From positions 1 to 14,506 of the forward strand of contig JAGOBX010000037.1 in the NCBI GenBank assembly GCA_017999075.1: a DNA stretch of 14,506 nt, in the 5' to 3' direction. Every line of letters starts with the position of its first letter. The stretch's first letter is position 1. The notes below the pieces were generated by a model. That model searched no databases, was not told where the DNA came from, and saw only the letters and a program-made list of their open reading frames with translations. A program made the position numbers and the translations under genes. This stretch comes from JAGOBX01 sp017999075 [NCBI: Candidatus Babelota bacterium] (GTDB lineage Bacteria; JAGOBX01). Shown here piece after piece: positions 7,416 to 13,842 of the stretch.

Positions 7416-10400
7416 TTATTTTATTTCTATGTTTCTATTGCTTGAATTAAGTTTATCCCAATCCCCGTCCTGAAGAAATTTGTATTCATAATGACCTGGT
7501 TTCAACTGTATTCTTATGCTCCATTTTCCATTATCTGTTTTTTCAAGTTTATACTGTTCTGTATTCCAGTCATTAAATGAACCTGCTATAGTTACTTTAT
7601 TTGCAGACGGAGCAATAACTTCAAACAGAGTTCCGTTTTGCTGAAGAACTGAAGAATTTGAAGAAACTTTTATTTTTCGATTGTCTTTATTTAGAATATC
7701 CCAATCCCCGTTCTGAAGAAACTTATATTCATATTCACCCGGAGCAAGATCAATATAAACTCTCCATTTACCGTTTTCAGCGCGGGCGAGTTTACAAGCA
7801 GAATTGTTCCATTCATTAAACGAACCTGCTATTGTAACCTCATTTGCGTTTGGCGCTGAAACTTCAAACAATGTTGATTTCGTCAATCCCGACATCGGTT
7901 TAACTGTAACTGATCTGTTATCTTTATTCAGTTTATCCCAGTCATTATCCTGAATAAATTTATATTCATAAGTCCCTTTTTCAAGTTCTATATCTACAGA
8001 CCAATTTCCATTTCCATCGGAATTCATAGGCATATTGTTCATATCCCAATTGTTAAAACTTCCAGCAACATTCATTTTTTTAGCATCAGGCGCAAAAATT
8101 TTAAATGATTGCCTTACCGGCTGTTTCGAAGCACTTTTTTTATTAAGAAAATTTTTTGAAAATTCAGTATCAGTATTATATAAAACAATAGCAGAACGCG
8201 ATGCAGCTCTGACAGAATTCTTTGTGATGTTTGCTTTGACATTATCGCCGTAAAAATTATGTTTATCTGCTGCCATATACCATTGCGATTCAGGAATATT
8301 AACAGAAGTTTCAAATGGATTAGGATTATATATTACAAGACAATTTTCCCATTTATCCGAAGTGCCGCCTTTGTTGATAATAAAAGCTACGCATTTAGAC
8401 GGCAATTCATAATTCAAATCATCATCAAGAAAATATATATTATTTTTTATTTCTTTCCCTGTTTCAAATCTGAATAGAGGATGCTCACTTCTCAATTTTA
8501 TTAATCCTTTATAATAATTGGAAACATTCAGATATTTTTCCTTTCTTGTCCAGTCAACCTGATTTACCGCATCTCCTTTATTATACGGATTATCAATAAA
8601 ATTCTTACTCCTCAAAAAATCCTGTCCCACCTGAATAAACGGAATTCCCTGTGATGTCATCAGTATAGCTGCGCCAAGTTTATCCATTTCTATTCTGTCT
8701 GCGTCAGAAATCGACAAATCTCGTTCCGTAGAAATGACAAGTTTATCCCACAATGAATAATTATCGTGGCATTCAATATAATTAATTGTTTCATTTGGTT
8801 CTGCGGCAAAATCAGTTACGCTTGCAATAACTCCTTTTTTTATTCCTTCTACATTATTGCCAGCCTGGATGTAACCTTGCGATGCATCGCTTACTCCTGC
8901 TTTTATAGCGCTTCTGAAATGATCATTGAAACATCCGAATCCTTTATTTTTCTGAGTTCCTTTAACAGTAGCTGCAGGAACGAGCGACGTTCCTCCTGTC
9001 CATGGTTCGCCGTAAACAAGTATATCGGATTTAATTTTTTTTAATTCTTCAACAGCAATTTTCATTGTTTCCAGATCTATCAATCCCATTAAATCAAACC
9101 TGAATCCGTCAATATCGTATTCTTTTACCCAATATTTCAGAGAATCAATAATATATTTTCTTCCCATCAAAGATTCACTGCGAAATTCGTTGCCGCATCC
9201 AGAACCATTCGAATATCCTCCGTCTTCTCTTACTCTATAATAATAATTAGGAGCAAGTCCGTTAAAACTCACTCTAACCTCAGGGTTTCCTTCTGCTGTA
9301 TGATTATACACTACATCCATAATTACTTTTATCCCTTTTTTATGAAATGCGTCAACCATTTTTTTTGTTTCAATAACTCTTGTTCTATCATCGCGTTTGG
9401 TAGAATAAGCTCCTTCAGGAGAATTAAAATGAAACGGCATATATCCCCAGTTATGTTCATCTTTGTTCTCATCATTATCAAAATCCTGAAACGGCATAAT
9501 CTGAACTGCATTCACTCCAATTTCTTCAATATGTGAAAGCATTGTAGAAATGTCTTTATTTTTTGGAAGATACGAAGGATACTCTGTTAATCCTAAATAT
9601 TTTCCGCGATTCTCCACTCCGGAACTCGGATTAATTGAAATTTCTCGAATATGAAGTTGGTATACCACTGCATTAGAAATAGGAAATACTGGAGCTTTCG
9701 CGATATTTATGTTATCAGGAGCAATTATCAAACATCTGCCCCTCGTAGCAGTATTGCATTTCGAATAAGGGTCCATAACTTCATATTCTTCATTAATAAA
9801 CACAGAATGAAAAGTATAATATTTGTTCGCAAGATTCCCATAAATTTTTACTTCCCAAATACCGTTCCCTATATCAGACATCTTATGTTTTTCCGGAGAA
9901 CCCCCTTGAGGCTGTTCATATATATTAACAAATAATTCATTAGCCGTAGGAGCAAATGTCCTGAAAATTGTATAGTTCTCAGAATATGATGCCCCAAGTT
10001 CTATATCTTTATAATAATATGGATCATCTATAATTTTTCCTGCTGTTAAAGGTCCTTCTTTATATCCCGGTATTGAAACATAACCTTCTATTTTGGAAGT
10101 AACTGAAATCGGATTTTCAAGCATACATTCTATTACTTTTATTTTCCCATTGCTGAATTTGGGAGTAACTGAAACAGTTTTATGAATAGTACCCTGTCTG
10201 TCTTTATAAATAACATCTTCAGATTTAAAATTAATCTGATTCAGACTTTTTGACAAAATAATTGAAAACGATTTTGTGGAATTCATCAATGACTTTACTA
10301 CTCGAGGAGAAACATCAGGTTTTGATTCATATACTTTTCTGTCTTCACTTAACAAATAAATATGATTCCCATAATTTTTTATATTAAAAAATCTGTCAGG

Positions 10401-10679
10401 ATCATCTTTAAGTTCCCATTCTTTAAAACGAGGCAGCATACCAAAATCATCTGCGTTGCCGTATTCTGTAGGATTTAAAATAAAATAAACTCCAAAATCA
10501 TCTTTCCCTGTCTGAGTCAAAGCTCCTGATTTGTTTGTATGAATTCCCCAGACCCATAATGTCCAGTGTTCATAATCACCGTCAGGTCTATGGTAATGAA
10601 CAGTTATTTCATTGGAAAAAATAGGAACCGAATAAATGACTACAAATATAAATATTAATAAAAATATAATTCTTTTCAT
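7416..10679 (-). CDS. pulA: Secreted type I pullulanase with N-terminal CBM41-like and three C-terminal glycogen-binding modules
   Basis: The 1087-residue GH13 enzyme hydrolyses alpha-1,6 branches of pullulan, glycogen or starch. Residues 1-22 are a signal peptide. About 23-120 look like a CBM41 starch-binding module (VHYHRPDGDYEHWTLWVWG). About 228-310 match the N-terminal CBM48-like domain. The catalytic barrel follows: YQLHIRE (340-346), region I DVVYNH (455-460), region II GFRFDLMG with nucleophile D529, region III YGEPW with acid/base E558, and region IV ECHDN with transition-state residue D639. VGQDFLR (684-690) is another family mark. The usual pullulanase signature YNWGYDP reads HNWGYMP here (409-415). 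After the catalytic part (to about 835) come three glycogen-binding repeats. Start: ATG follows AGGAGG by 6 bases. It is probably periplasmic or outer-membrane exposed and heads a unit with trkA and trkH. Confidence 0.95.
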   Translation of the reverse strand: MKRIIFLLIFIFVVIYSVPIFSNEITVHYHRPDGDYEHWTLWVWGIHTNKSGALTQTGKDDFGVYFILNPTEYGNADDFGMLPRFKEWELKDDPDRFFNIKNYGNHIYLLSEDRKVYESKPDVSPRVVKSLMNSTKSFSIILSKSLNQINFKSEDVIYKDRQGTIHKTVSVTPKFSNGKIKVIECMLENPISVTSKIEGYVSIPGYKEGPLTAGKIIDDPYYYKDIELGASYSENYTIFRTFAPTANELFVNIYEQPQGGSPEKHKMSDIGNGIWEVKIYGNLANKYYTFHSVFINEEYEVMDPYSKCNTATRGRCLIIAPDNINIAKAPVFPISNAVVYQLHIREISINPSSGVENRGKYLGLTEYPSYLPKNKDISTMLSHIEEIGVNAVQIMPFQDFDNDENKDEHNWGYMPFHFNSPEGAYSTKRDDRTRVIETKKMVDAFHKKGIKVIMDVVYNHTAEGNPEVRVSFNGLAPNYYYRVREDGGYSNGSGCGNEFRSESLMGRKYIIDSLKYWVKEYDIDGFRFDLMGLIDLETMKIAVEELKKIKSDILVYGEPWTGGTSLVPAATVKGTQKNKGFGCFNDHFRSAIKAGVSDASQGYIQAGNNVEGIKKGVIASVTDFAAEPNETINYIECHDNYSLWDKLVISTERDLSISDADRIEMDKLGAAILMTSQGIPFIQVGQDFLRSKNFIDNPYNKGDAVNQVDWTRKEKYLNVSNYYKGLIKLRSEHPLFRFETGKEIKNNIYFLDDDLNYELPSKCVAFIINKGGTSDKWENCLVIYNPNPFETSVNIPESQWYMAADKHNFYGDNVKANITKNSVRAASRSAIVLYNTDTEFSKNFLNKKSASKQPVRQSFKIFAPDAKKMNVAGSFNNWDMNNMPMNSDGNGNWSVDIELEKGTYEYKFIQDNDWDKLNKDNRSVTVKPMSGLTKSTLFEVSAPNANEVTIAGSFNEWNNSACKLARAENGKWRVYIDLAPGEYEYKFLQNGDWDILNKDNRKIKVSSNSSVLQQNGTLFEVIAPSANKVTIAGSFNDWNTEQYKLEKTDNGKWSIRIQLKPGHYEYKFLQDGDWDKLNSSNRNIEIK
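7419..8108 (-). repeat. Three tandem glycogen-binding (AMPK/CBM48-type) modules in the C-terminus of pulA
   Basis: Three copies of about 70 residues lie at protein positions 858-927, 936-1005 and 1017-1087 (DNA 7899-8108, 7665-7874 and 7419-7631). Each shows F-x-(I/V)-x-AP, then V(T)(I/V)AGSFN(N/E/D)W(N/D), then a W-x-(V/I)-x-(I/L) strand, then G-x-YEYKF(I/L)Q and DW(D)xLNxxNR. The tryptophans that would stack on glucan are kept in all three. Copies two and three are closely similar even at DNA level, for instance in the CCCAATCCCCGT(T/C)CTGAAGAAA stretch, so that duplication looks recent; copy one is more diverged. The linkers are only about 8-12 residues, rich in Ser/Thr/Asn/Gln. Such modules in AMPK beta subunits and starch enzymes bind alpha-glucan. 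Confidence 0.88.
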
Positions 10680-10685
10680 AAAAAT

Positions 10686-10691
10686 CCTCCT
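10686..10691 (-). promoter_or_regulatory. Strong ribosome binding site of pulA
   Basis: AGGAGG on the minus strand lies 6 bases before the pulA ATG. It fixes the start codon. It is the only strong Shine-Dalgarno site among the leftward genes of the window. Confidence 0.9.
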
Positions 10692-10802
10692 AACTTTTAT
10701 TATTGTTAACTTATTTTTTTATCACTCAACTCATAAATATACCTTATCTTTACTTTAGTATACTTTATTTTAAACAATTAAATAAATTGACAATCAAAAT
10801 AA

Positions 10803-10830
10803 ATTATACTGAAATTTTTCATGCTGTCAA
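10803..10830 (-). promoter_or_regulatory. Sigma70-type promoter of pulA-trkA-trkH
   Basis: The minus strand has perfect TTGACA (10830-10825) and TATAAT (10808-10803) boxes with a 16-base spacer. Transcription would start near 10796, which gives a leader of about 117 bases. The leader contains the small palindrome AGTATACT (10757-10764), a possible operator; I see no known catabolite-control site. Confidence 0.8.
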
Positions 10831-11034
10831 TGTATTTTGAACATAGTTTTTAATATAAATGTTTCCAAATGGCGGTTCTGCAATTTTTTACAAAATTTAT
10901 ATATTGATTATGAATAAATCAATTTTATAAAAACAAATATAATTACATTTCCATGACATTTCCAAATATATAAAATTAAAATTATCTTAACCGAATGAAA
11001 AACAACAAATTAAGTAAATTTACTATCAAAAAAC

Positions 11035-11138
11035 TTGACAAAACAAAAAAAATATGATAAATTTAGGAAAACAAGGAAAAAAGGGATATAAAAGAAAATA
11101 ATCCCTTGCCTAAAAAGTTTTATTCGGCTTTTGCCGAA
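11035..11138 (+). ncRNA. Possible small RNA transcribed rightward (weak)
   Basis: TTGACA (11035-11040) is followed after 17 bases by TAAATT (11058-11063), a fair but imperfect promoter. Downstream, AAGGGAT (11081-11087) pairs with ATCCCTT (11101-11107), and CAAGG (11072-11076) can pair instead with CCTTG (11104-11108). A 6-bp hairpin TTCGGC-TTTT-GCCGAA follows at 11123-11138. No T-run follows that hairpin, so it is not a normal terminator. No ORF lies in the segment. An RNA gene is possible but unproven. Confidence 0.2.
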
Positions 11139-11314
11139 ATCTATATACCTTAATTCATAATAAAATAAATTTATGGATTATTTGTATCGGATTTTTCAGT
11201 TGTTATTTGACATCGGGATTTTTAAAAATAATTAAATAATTCAATTCTCTCATATTTTTATAATTTACTATTACAAAATTATAATTTATATAATATTAAC
11301 CATAAAAAAACACC

Positions 11315-11348
11315 GTTAAAATTTTAACTTTTTAAGAATTTTTAAGAA
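11315..11348. promoter_or_regulatory. Perfect 14-bp palindrome joined to a tandem 10-bp repeat (candidate regulator site)
   Basis: GTTAAAATTTTAAC (11315-11328) is a perfect palindrome. It is followed without a gap by TTTTTAAGAA twice in tandem (11329-11338 and 11339-11348). Direct repeats spaced by one helical turn are the usual target of OmpR/PhoB-type response regulators, and a palindrome suits a dimeric repressor. It lies about 280 bases before the porin -35 box. No regulator gene is in the window, so the assignment is inference. Confidence 0.35.
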
Positions 11349-11424
11349 GTAAGCATTTTTTCGTGCGTTGTTAAGTTTAGTTTAAATAACTTTCCGACTA
11401 AATCTTACCGGAGGTGGTAGATTT

Positions 11425-11481
11425 ATGAGGGTTTTAGTTTATAAAATAAAAAAAATATGCACTGAAATATTGCATGTTTAA
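11425..11481 (+). CDS. Possible 18-residue micro-ORF with a strong ribosome binding site
   Basis: The frame encodes MRVLVYKIKKICTEILHV and ends in TAA. It is preceded by GGAGGTGG (11410-11417), a near-full match to the 16S rRNA tail; the spacing from GGAGG to ATG is 10 bases. The peptide would be basic and amphipathic. I see no convincing promoter directly upstream and no match to a known leader peptide. It could be a leader or small membrane-active peptide, or a chance frame behind a Shine-Dalgarno-like sequence. Confidence 0.3.
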   Translation: MRVLVYKIKKICTEILHV

Positions 11482-11516
11482 TTTTTCTTGATTTTTTTTG
11501 ATGGTTTTAAAACTTG

Positions 11517-11543
11517 ATTTATTGATAATATTAATCAATAAAT
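11517..11543. repeat. 10-7-10 perfect inverted repeat (possible operator)
   Basis: ATTTATTGAT (11517-11526) and ATCAATAAAT (11534-11543) are perfect reverse complements around a 7-base centre, AATATTA. The whole 27-bp block lies about 85 bases before the porin -35 box. It has no T-run after it and no gene ending before it, so a protein-binding site is more likely than a terminator. Confidence 0.4.
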
Positions 11544-11627
11544 TCTAAATGTTGGGGTTTAGCAGGTTAAAATAATCAAATTTTTTCAGATTAAAATTTT
11601 CTAATCTTTTGTCGGAAAGAAAAAAAC

Positions 11628-11656
11628 TTGACATAATTTTTAGATTTTGCTATAAT
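11628..11656 (+). promoter_or_regulatory. Consensus sigma70-type promoter of the porin gene
   Basis: Perfect TTGACA (11628-11633) and TATAAT (11651-11656) boxes with the ideal 17-base spacer. Transcription would start near 11663, giving a leader of about 200 bases. This is consistent with very high expression of an abundant outer-membrane protein. Confidence 0.88.
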
Positions 11657-11728
11657 AGTTGAATTATTTTATTATTGTGAAATTAATAAAAATAAGATAA
11701 CAACGAAAATACAATACAATCGGAGGTG

Positions 11729-11782
11729 ATGTTAATCATTTTTTTGTGTAAAATAATTTTGTTAAGTAATGACTTGACTTAA
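11729..11782 (+). CDS. Possible 17-residue leader peptide upstream of the porin (weak)
   Basis: The frame MLIIFLCKIILLSNDLT starts in GGAGGTGATG, where GGAGG (11722-11726) is only 2 bases from the ATG, too close for good initiation. The GGAGGTGAT itself is a full match to the expected anti-Shine-Dalgarno tail. The stop codon lies in the right arm of the first leader hairpin, so a translating ribosome would open it. It may be a leader peptide, a ribosome standby site, or chance. Confidence 0.2.
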   Translation: MLIIFLCKIILLSNDLT

Positions 11783-11822
11783 CAGAATTTTATTAAAAAA
11801 ATTCGACAAAAATCGAATTTTT
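11755..11822 (+). promoter_or_regulatory. Two consecutive hairpins in the porin mRNA leader (candidate attenuator)
   Basis: Hairpin one pairs 11755-11767 with 11777-11789: 13 bp with one G-U pair and a 9-base loop. Hairpin two pairs AAAAATTCGA (11797-11806) with TCGAATTTTT (11813-11822), with loop CAAAAA and then AATTTTT, and so could act as a weak terminator. A third pairing, GAATTTT (11785-11791) with AAAATTC (11798-11804), would break both. Mutually exclusive stems just before a gene are the hallmark of attenuation, but no riboswitch class is recognised. Confidence 0.45.
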
Positions 11823-11833
11823 AATTTTTATGG

Positions 11834-11852
11834 CTTACTCAAAGTAAGGAGG
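11834..11852 (+). promoter_or_regulatory. Porin ribosome binding site with a small hairpin over its edge
   Basis: AAGGAGG (11846-11852) lies 9 bases before the ATG and fixes the start. CTTAC (11834-11838) can pair with GTAAG (11844-11848), covering the first bases of the site. With 5 bp the effect on initiation would be modest. Confidence 0.7.
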
Positions 11853-11861
11853 AAATTTCAA

Positions 11862-13169
11862 ATGAGAAAGTTAATATTATTTATGTTGGTTGTGTTAATC
11901 GCATTACCTGCTTATGCTGGACTTGATTTAAAAGATCTGAAACTTAACGGTCATTACAGATTAAGAGGTTATTATGTTCAAAATGATGATTCTCTTAGTA
12001 CAATTAATGATTTGAACAGGTTTTACAGACAGAGAATCTGGTTAGGAACAGAAGCAAATGTAGCTGAAAACGTATTATTCAATGTTACTTTAGAATTGGA
12101 AAAAGAATGGGGAAAATCAAATACAACTCCAGCTTCTCCTACAGCAACTTTAGTTTCAGGATATGTTAAATTTTCAAAATTGTTTGACAAAGAATTAGCA
12201 TTGACTATCGGACGTCAGGCATATCAGTTAAACAAAAATAATTTCGTTGTTTGGGATTCAGCAAACGGTCTTGACGGTATGAGATTAAACTATGTAGCAA
12301 GTGATTGGGAAATGGATGTATTGTATCTGAAAGTTGCCGAACCAGGTAATGTATCTACCACAACTTCTACATATTTAGCTGATACTACAACTGGGGTTGT
12401 TACAAAAACAGATGTTACTACAACTGTGTCTGGCGATCTAAATGATGTTGAATTTTACGGAGTTGTAGGAAACTACAAAGGCTTCAAAGGTCACAAACTT
12501 CAGGGATATGTTTTATTTGACAGAAATGGAAATGCTAATAACGAATCAAATTTAAAACGTTATATCGGTATACGCGGCGAAGGAGATATCCAGGCAGTTG
12601 AAGGATTATCTTATATTGCAGAATATATCAACCTCGGCGGAGATAATGGCGCTGTTAATGAAATTGATTACAAAGGTTCTTTAATTTATTTAAGCGGAGC
12701 TTATATGTTTAAAGATATGAAATCTTTAAAACTTGTTGCTGATTATTTGGTTGCTTCAGGCGATAATGATAATACTAACAATAAAGAAAAAGCATTTCAG
12801 TTTTCATCTTTCTCACAAAATGCTGGTACTGTAAATCTTGAAGGAAACTTCAATTTCGACAATGGAATGGACGCATACTTTTTTCAAAGAGGAACTTATT
12901 CAAATTTAAGAGCTCTTGGTATCGGTTTATCATTCAAACCTGCTGACAAATGGTTTGTAGGTACTAAATATTCTGTGTTAAAACAGGATAAAGTTGCTGC
13001 AGGCGCTGACAAAAAACTTGGTAACAACTTTGACTTATGCGCAAAATATGATTTAGGAAAAAATTATTGCGTAACTGCTGGTTACTCAATGTTTGATCCT
13101 AAAGAAAATTATGTAGCTAACGGCGAAAAAACTGAAGTTTTAGCAGCAGAATTCAGAATTAACTTCTAA
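11862..13169 (+). CDS. Outer-membrane beta-barrel protein (porin-like, AlgE-type fold likely)
   Basis: The 435-residue protein has a signal peptide (MRKLILFMLVVLIALPAYA, cleavage after residue 19 at AYA|G). The mature part shows alternating hydrophobic/polar strands separated by loops rich in Asn, Asp, Gly and Thr. It begins with LNGHYRLRGYYVQND and RFYRQRIWLGTEA and has TIGRQAY, the pattern of alginate-export/OprD-like barrels. It ends in AEFRINF; a terminal Phe is the recognition signal for the BAM machinery. A Thr-rich stretch near residues 152-182 is probably an extracellular loop. It stands alone between its own promoter and a strong terminator, so it is a single-gene unit, probably abundant. 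The likely role is diffusion of small solutes across the outer membrane; which solute cannot be told. It is transcribed away from pulA, and a role in uptake of maltodextrins would only be a guess. Confidence 0.85.
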   Translation: MRKLILFMLVVLIALPAYAGLDLKDLKLNGHYRLRGYYVQNDDSLSTINDLNRFYRQRIWLGTEANVAENVLFNVTLELEKEWGKSNTTPASPTATLVSGYVKFSKLFDKELALTIGRQAYQLNKNNFVVWDSANGLDGMRLNYVASDWEMDVLYLKVAEPGNVSTTTSTYLADTTTGVVTKTDVTTTVSGDLNDVEFYGVVGNYKGFKGHKLQGYVLFDRNGNANNESNLKRYIGIRGEGDIQAVEGLSYIAEYINLGGDNGAVNEIDYKGSLIYLSGAYMFKDMKSLKLVADYLVASGDNDNTNNKEKAFQFSSFSQNAGTVNLEGNFNFDNGMDAYFFQRGTYSNLRALGIGLSFKPADKWFVGTKYSVLKQDKVAAGADKKLGNNFDLCAKYDLGKNYCVTAGYSMFDPKENYVANGEKTEVLAAEFRINF

Positions 13170-13202
13170 TTCTAAAACGAGAATTTCAATTGAAACTTAT
13201 AG

Positions 13203-13223
13203 ACTTTAAAAGTTTTTTAAAGT
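13203..13223 (+). repeat. AT-only hairpin after the porin stop
   Basis: ACTTTAAAA (13203-13211) and TTTTAAAGT (13215-13223) pair perfectly around a 3-base loop. It lies between the stop codon and the terminator. It could shield the mRNA 3' end, or be incidental in such AT-rich sequence. Confidence 0.4.
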
Positions 13224-13240
13224 TAATTAAGTAATTTTTT

Positions 13241-13288
13241 GGGGATTTGTTCGAGCTTGAAAAAGCCGGACAAATCCCCTTTTTTTTT
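13241..13288 (+). terminator. Rho-independent terminator of the porin gene
   Basis: GGGGATTTGTTCG (13241-13253) pairs with CGGACAAATCCCC (13267-13279), 13 bp with one G-U pair. An upper GCTT/AAGC stem closes a GAAA tetraloop, with one bulged A between the two stems. Nine T's follow at 13280-13288. There is no A-run on the left side, so it works rightward only. Confidence 0.95.
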
Positions 13289-13511
13289 GTAATAAAATCC
13301 GTACTTCCCATATAATATACTTTGTTCAAAAAACAATTATATTGCTGAATTTTTAAAATTACCCTCTATAACAATAATAAACATAATCAATGTCCGTGTT
13401 TTATATTTACAACGCAAATAAAAAAATATAAACAAATAAGTAAAAAAAATTAAAATAAGCAGATAGAAGTCTGAAAAATAAAAATTATTTATTAGAAATT
13501 TTAAAAAAATC
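13289..13511. other. AT-rich spacer with no gene
   Basis: No ORF, RNA or strong repeat is visible. A promoter-like pair, TTGTAA (13287-13292) and TATAAT (13311-13316) with an 18-base spacer, overlaps the terminator's T-run but has nothing to drive before the tRNA promoter. Confidence 0.6.
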
Positions 13512-13540
13512 TTGACAAACTATTATTCTTTAAATATAAT
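13512..13540 (+). promoter_or_regulatory. Consensus promoter of tRNA-Cys
   Basis: Perfect TTGACA (13512-13517) and TATAAT (13535-13540) with a 17-base spacer. The start near 13547 leaves about 59 bases of 5' leader before the mature tRNA. Confidence 0.88.
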
Positions 13541-13560
13541 AAGAAAGAACAAATAAAAAT

Positions 13561-13576
13561 CCTTGATTTTTCAAGG
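13561..13576 (+). other. Hairpin in the 5' leader of pre-tRNA-Cys
   Basis: CCTTGA (13561-13566) pairs with TCAAGG (13571-13576) around a TTTT loop. It lies 29 bases before the mature tRNA end cut by RNase P. The T's are inside the loop rather than after the stem, so it is not a terminator. Confidence 0.5.
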
Positions 13577-13605
13577 TAATAAAAAAAATCTATAATCAAA
13601 TTTCT

Positions 13606-13679
13606 GGCGACGTCGCCAAGCGGTAAGGCAGAGGTCTGCAAAATCTCCACCACCGGTTCAAATCCGGTCGTCGCCTCCA
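13606..13679 (+). tRNA. tRNA-Cys (anticodon GCA)
   Basis: A full cloverleaf can be drawn. The acceptor stem is GGCGACG/CGTCGCC. The D arm is GCC with loop and GGC. The anticodon stem is GAGGT/ATCTC (one G-U pair) with loop CTGCAAA, so the anticodon is GCA. The T arm is ACCGG-TTCAAAT-CCGGT. The discriminator base is T, as expected for tRNA-Cys, and the 3' CCA (13677-13679) is encoded. It has its own promoter and no clear terminator. Debris-like sequence follows directly, and tRNA 3' ends are common integration sites. Confidence 0.97.
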
Positions 13680-13785
13680 TTCTAATTACCGGTCTAAAGC
13701 ATTATTTATCAGTATGTTTTTTAAGTATATCTTGAAAGAATAATCTGTTTTCTGTTTTCAATAATTTACTCAGTTTTACCTAGTT

Positions 13786-13842
13786 TTACTTGAATTTTGG
13801 TACAACACTTTTCAATTCACTAGTTTCAGGTTTGTTCCACAT
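13786..13842 (-). CDS. Possible 18-residue peptide ORF
   Basis: The leftward frame encodes MWNKPETSELKSVVPKFK and stops at TAA. AAGGAG (13858-13853) lies 10 bases before the ATG, a usable if slightly long spacing. The start MWxKP and following EL recall the N-termini of small precursor peptides such as PqqA, but the Glu and Tyr that PqqA needs for PQQ are absent and no maturation gene is in the window. It may be a real small peptide, the remains of one, or chance. Confidence 0.25.
   Translation of the reverse strand: MWNKPETSELKSVVPKFK

Larger units (their letters stand above)
10831..11627. other. Long AT-rich intergenic region between the pulA and porin promoters
   Basis: No protein-sized frame is visible on either strand. 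The smaller items that can be supported are listed separately: a possible promoter and paired RNA segments (11035-11138), a palindrome with tandem repeats (11315-11348), a micro-ORF (11425-11481) and an inverted repeat (11517-11543). There is also an inverted repeat ATTGATT/AATCAAT at 10903-10923 whose core resembles the one at 11517-11543. The rest is low-complexity A/T sequence in which I see nothing specific. Confidence 0.7.

Noticed and set aside
10787-10810. Rightward promoter TTGACA/TATACT overlapping the pulA promoter
   Set aside because: The spacer is only 12 bases, too short for sigma70 recognition.
11123-11138. TTCGGC-TTTT-GCCGAA as a transcription terminator
   Set aside because: Only 6 bp and no T-run follows on the plus strand; on the minus strand the T's begin too far away.
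11300-11861. A known riboswitch (c-di-GMP, fluoride, T-box) in the porin leader
   Set aside because: None of the conserved core sequences of these classes is visible; only simple AT-rich stems are present.
13287-13316. Promoter-like TTGTAA/TATAAT after the porin terminator
   Set aside because: The -35 box is weak, the spacer is 18 bases, and there is no gene before the separate tRNA promoter.
13786-13842. Calling the 18-residue ORF pqqA
   Set aside because: The Glu and Tyr that form PQQ are missing and no pqq genes are present in the window.
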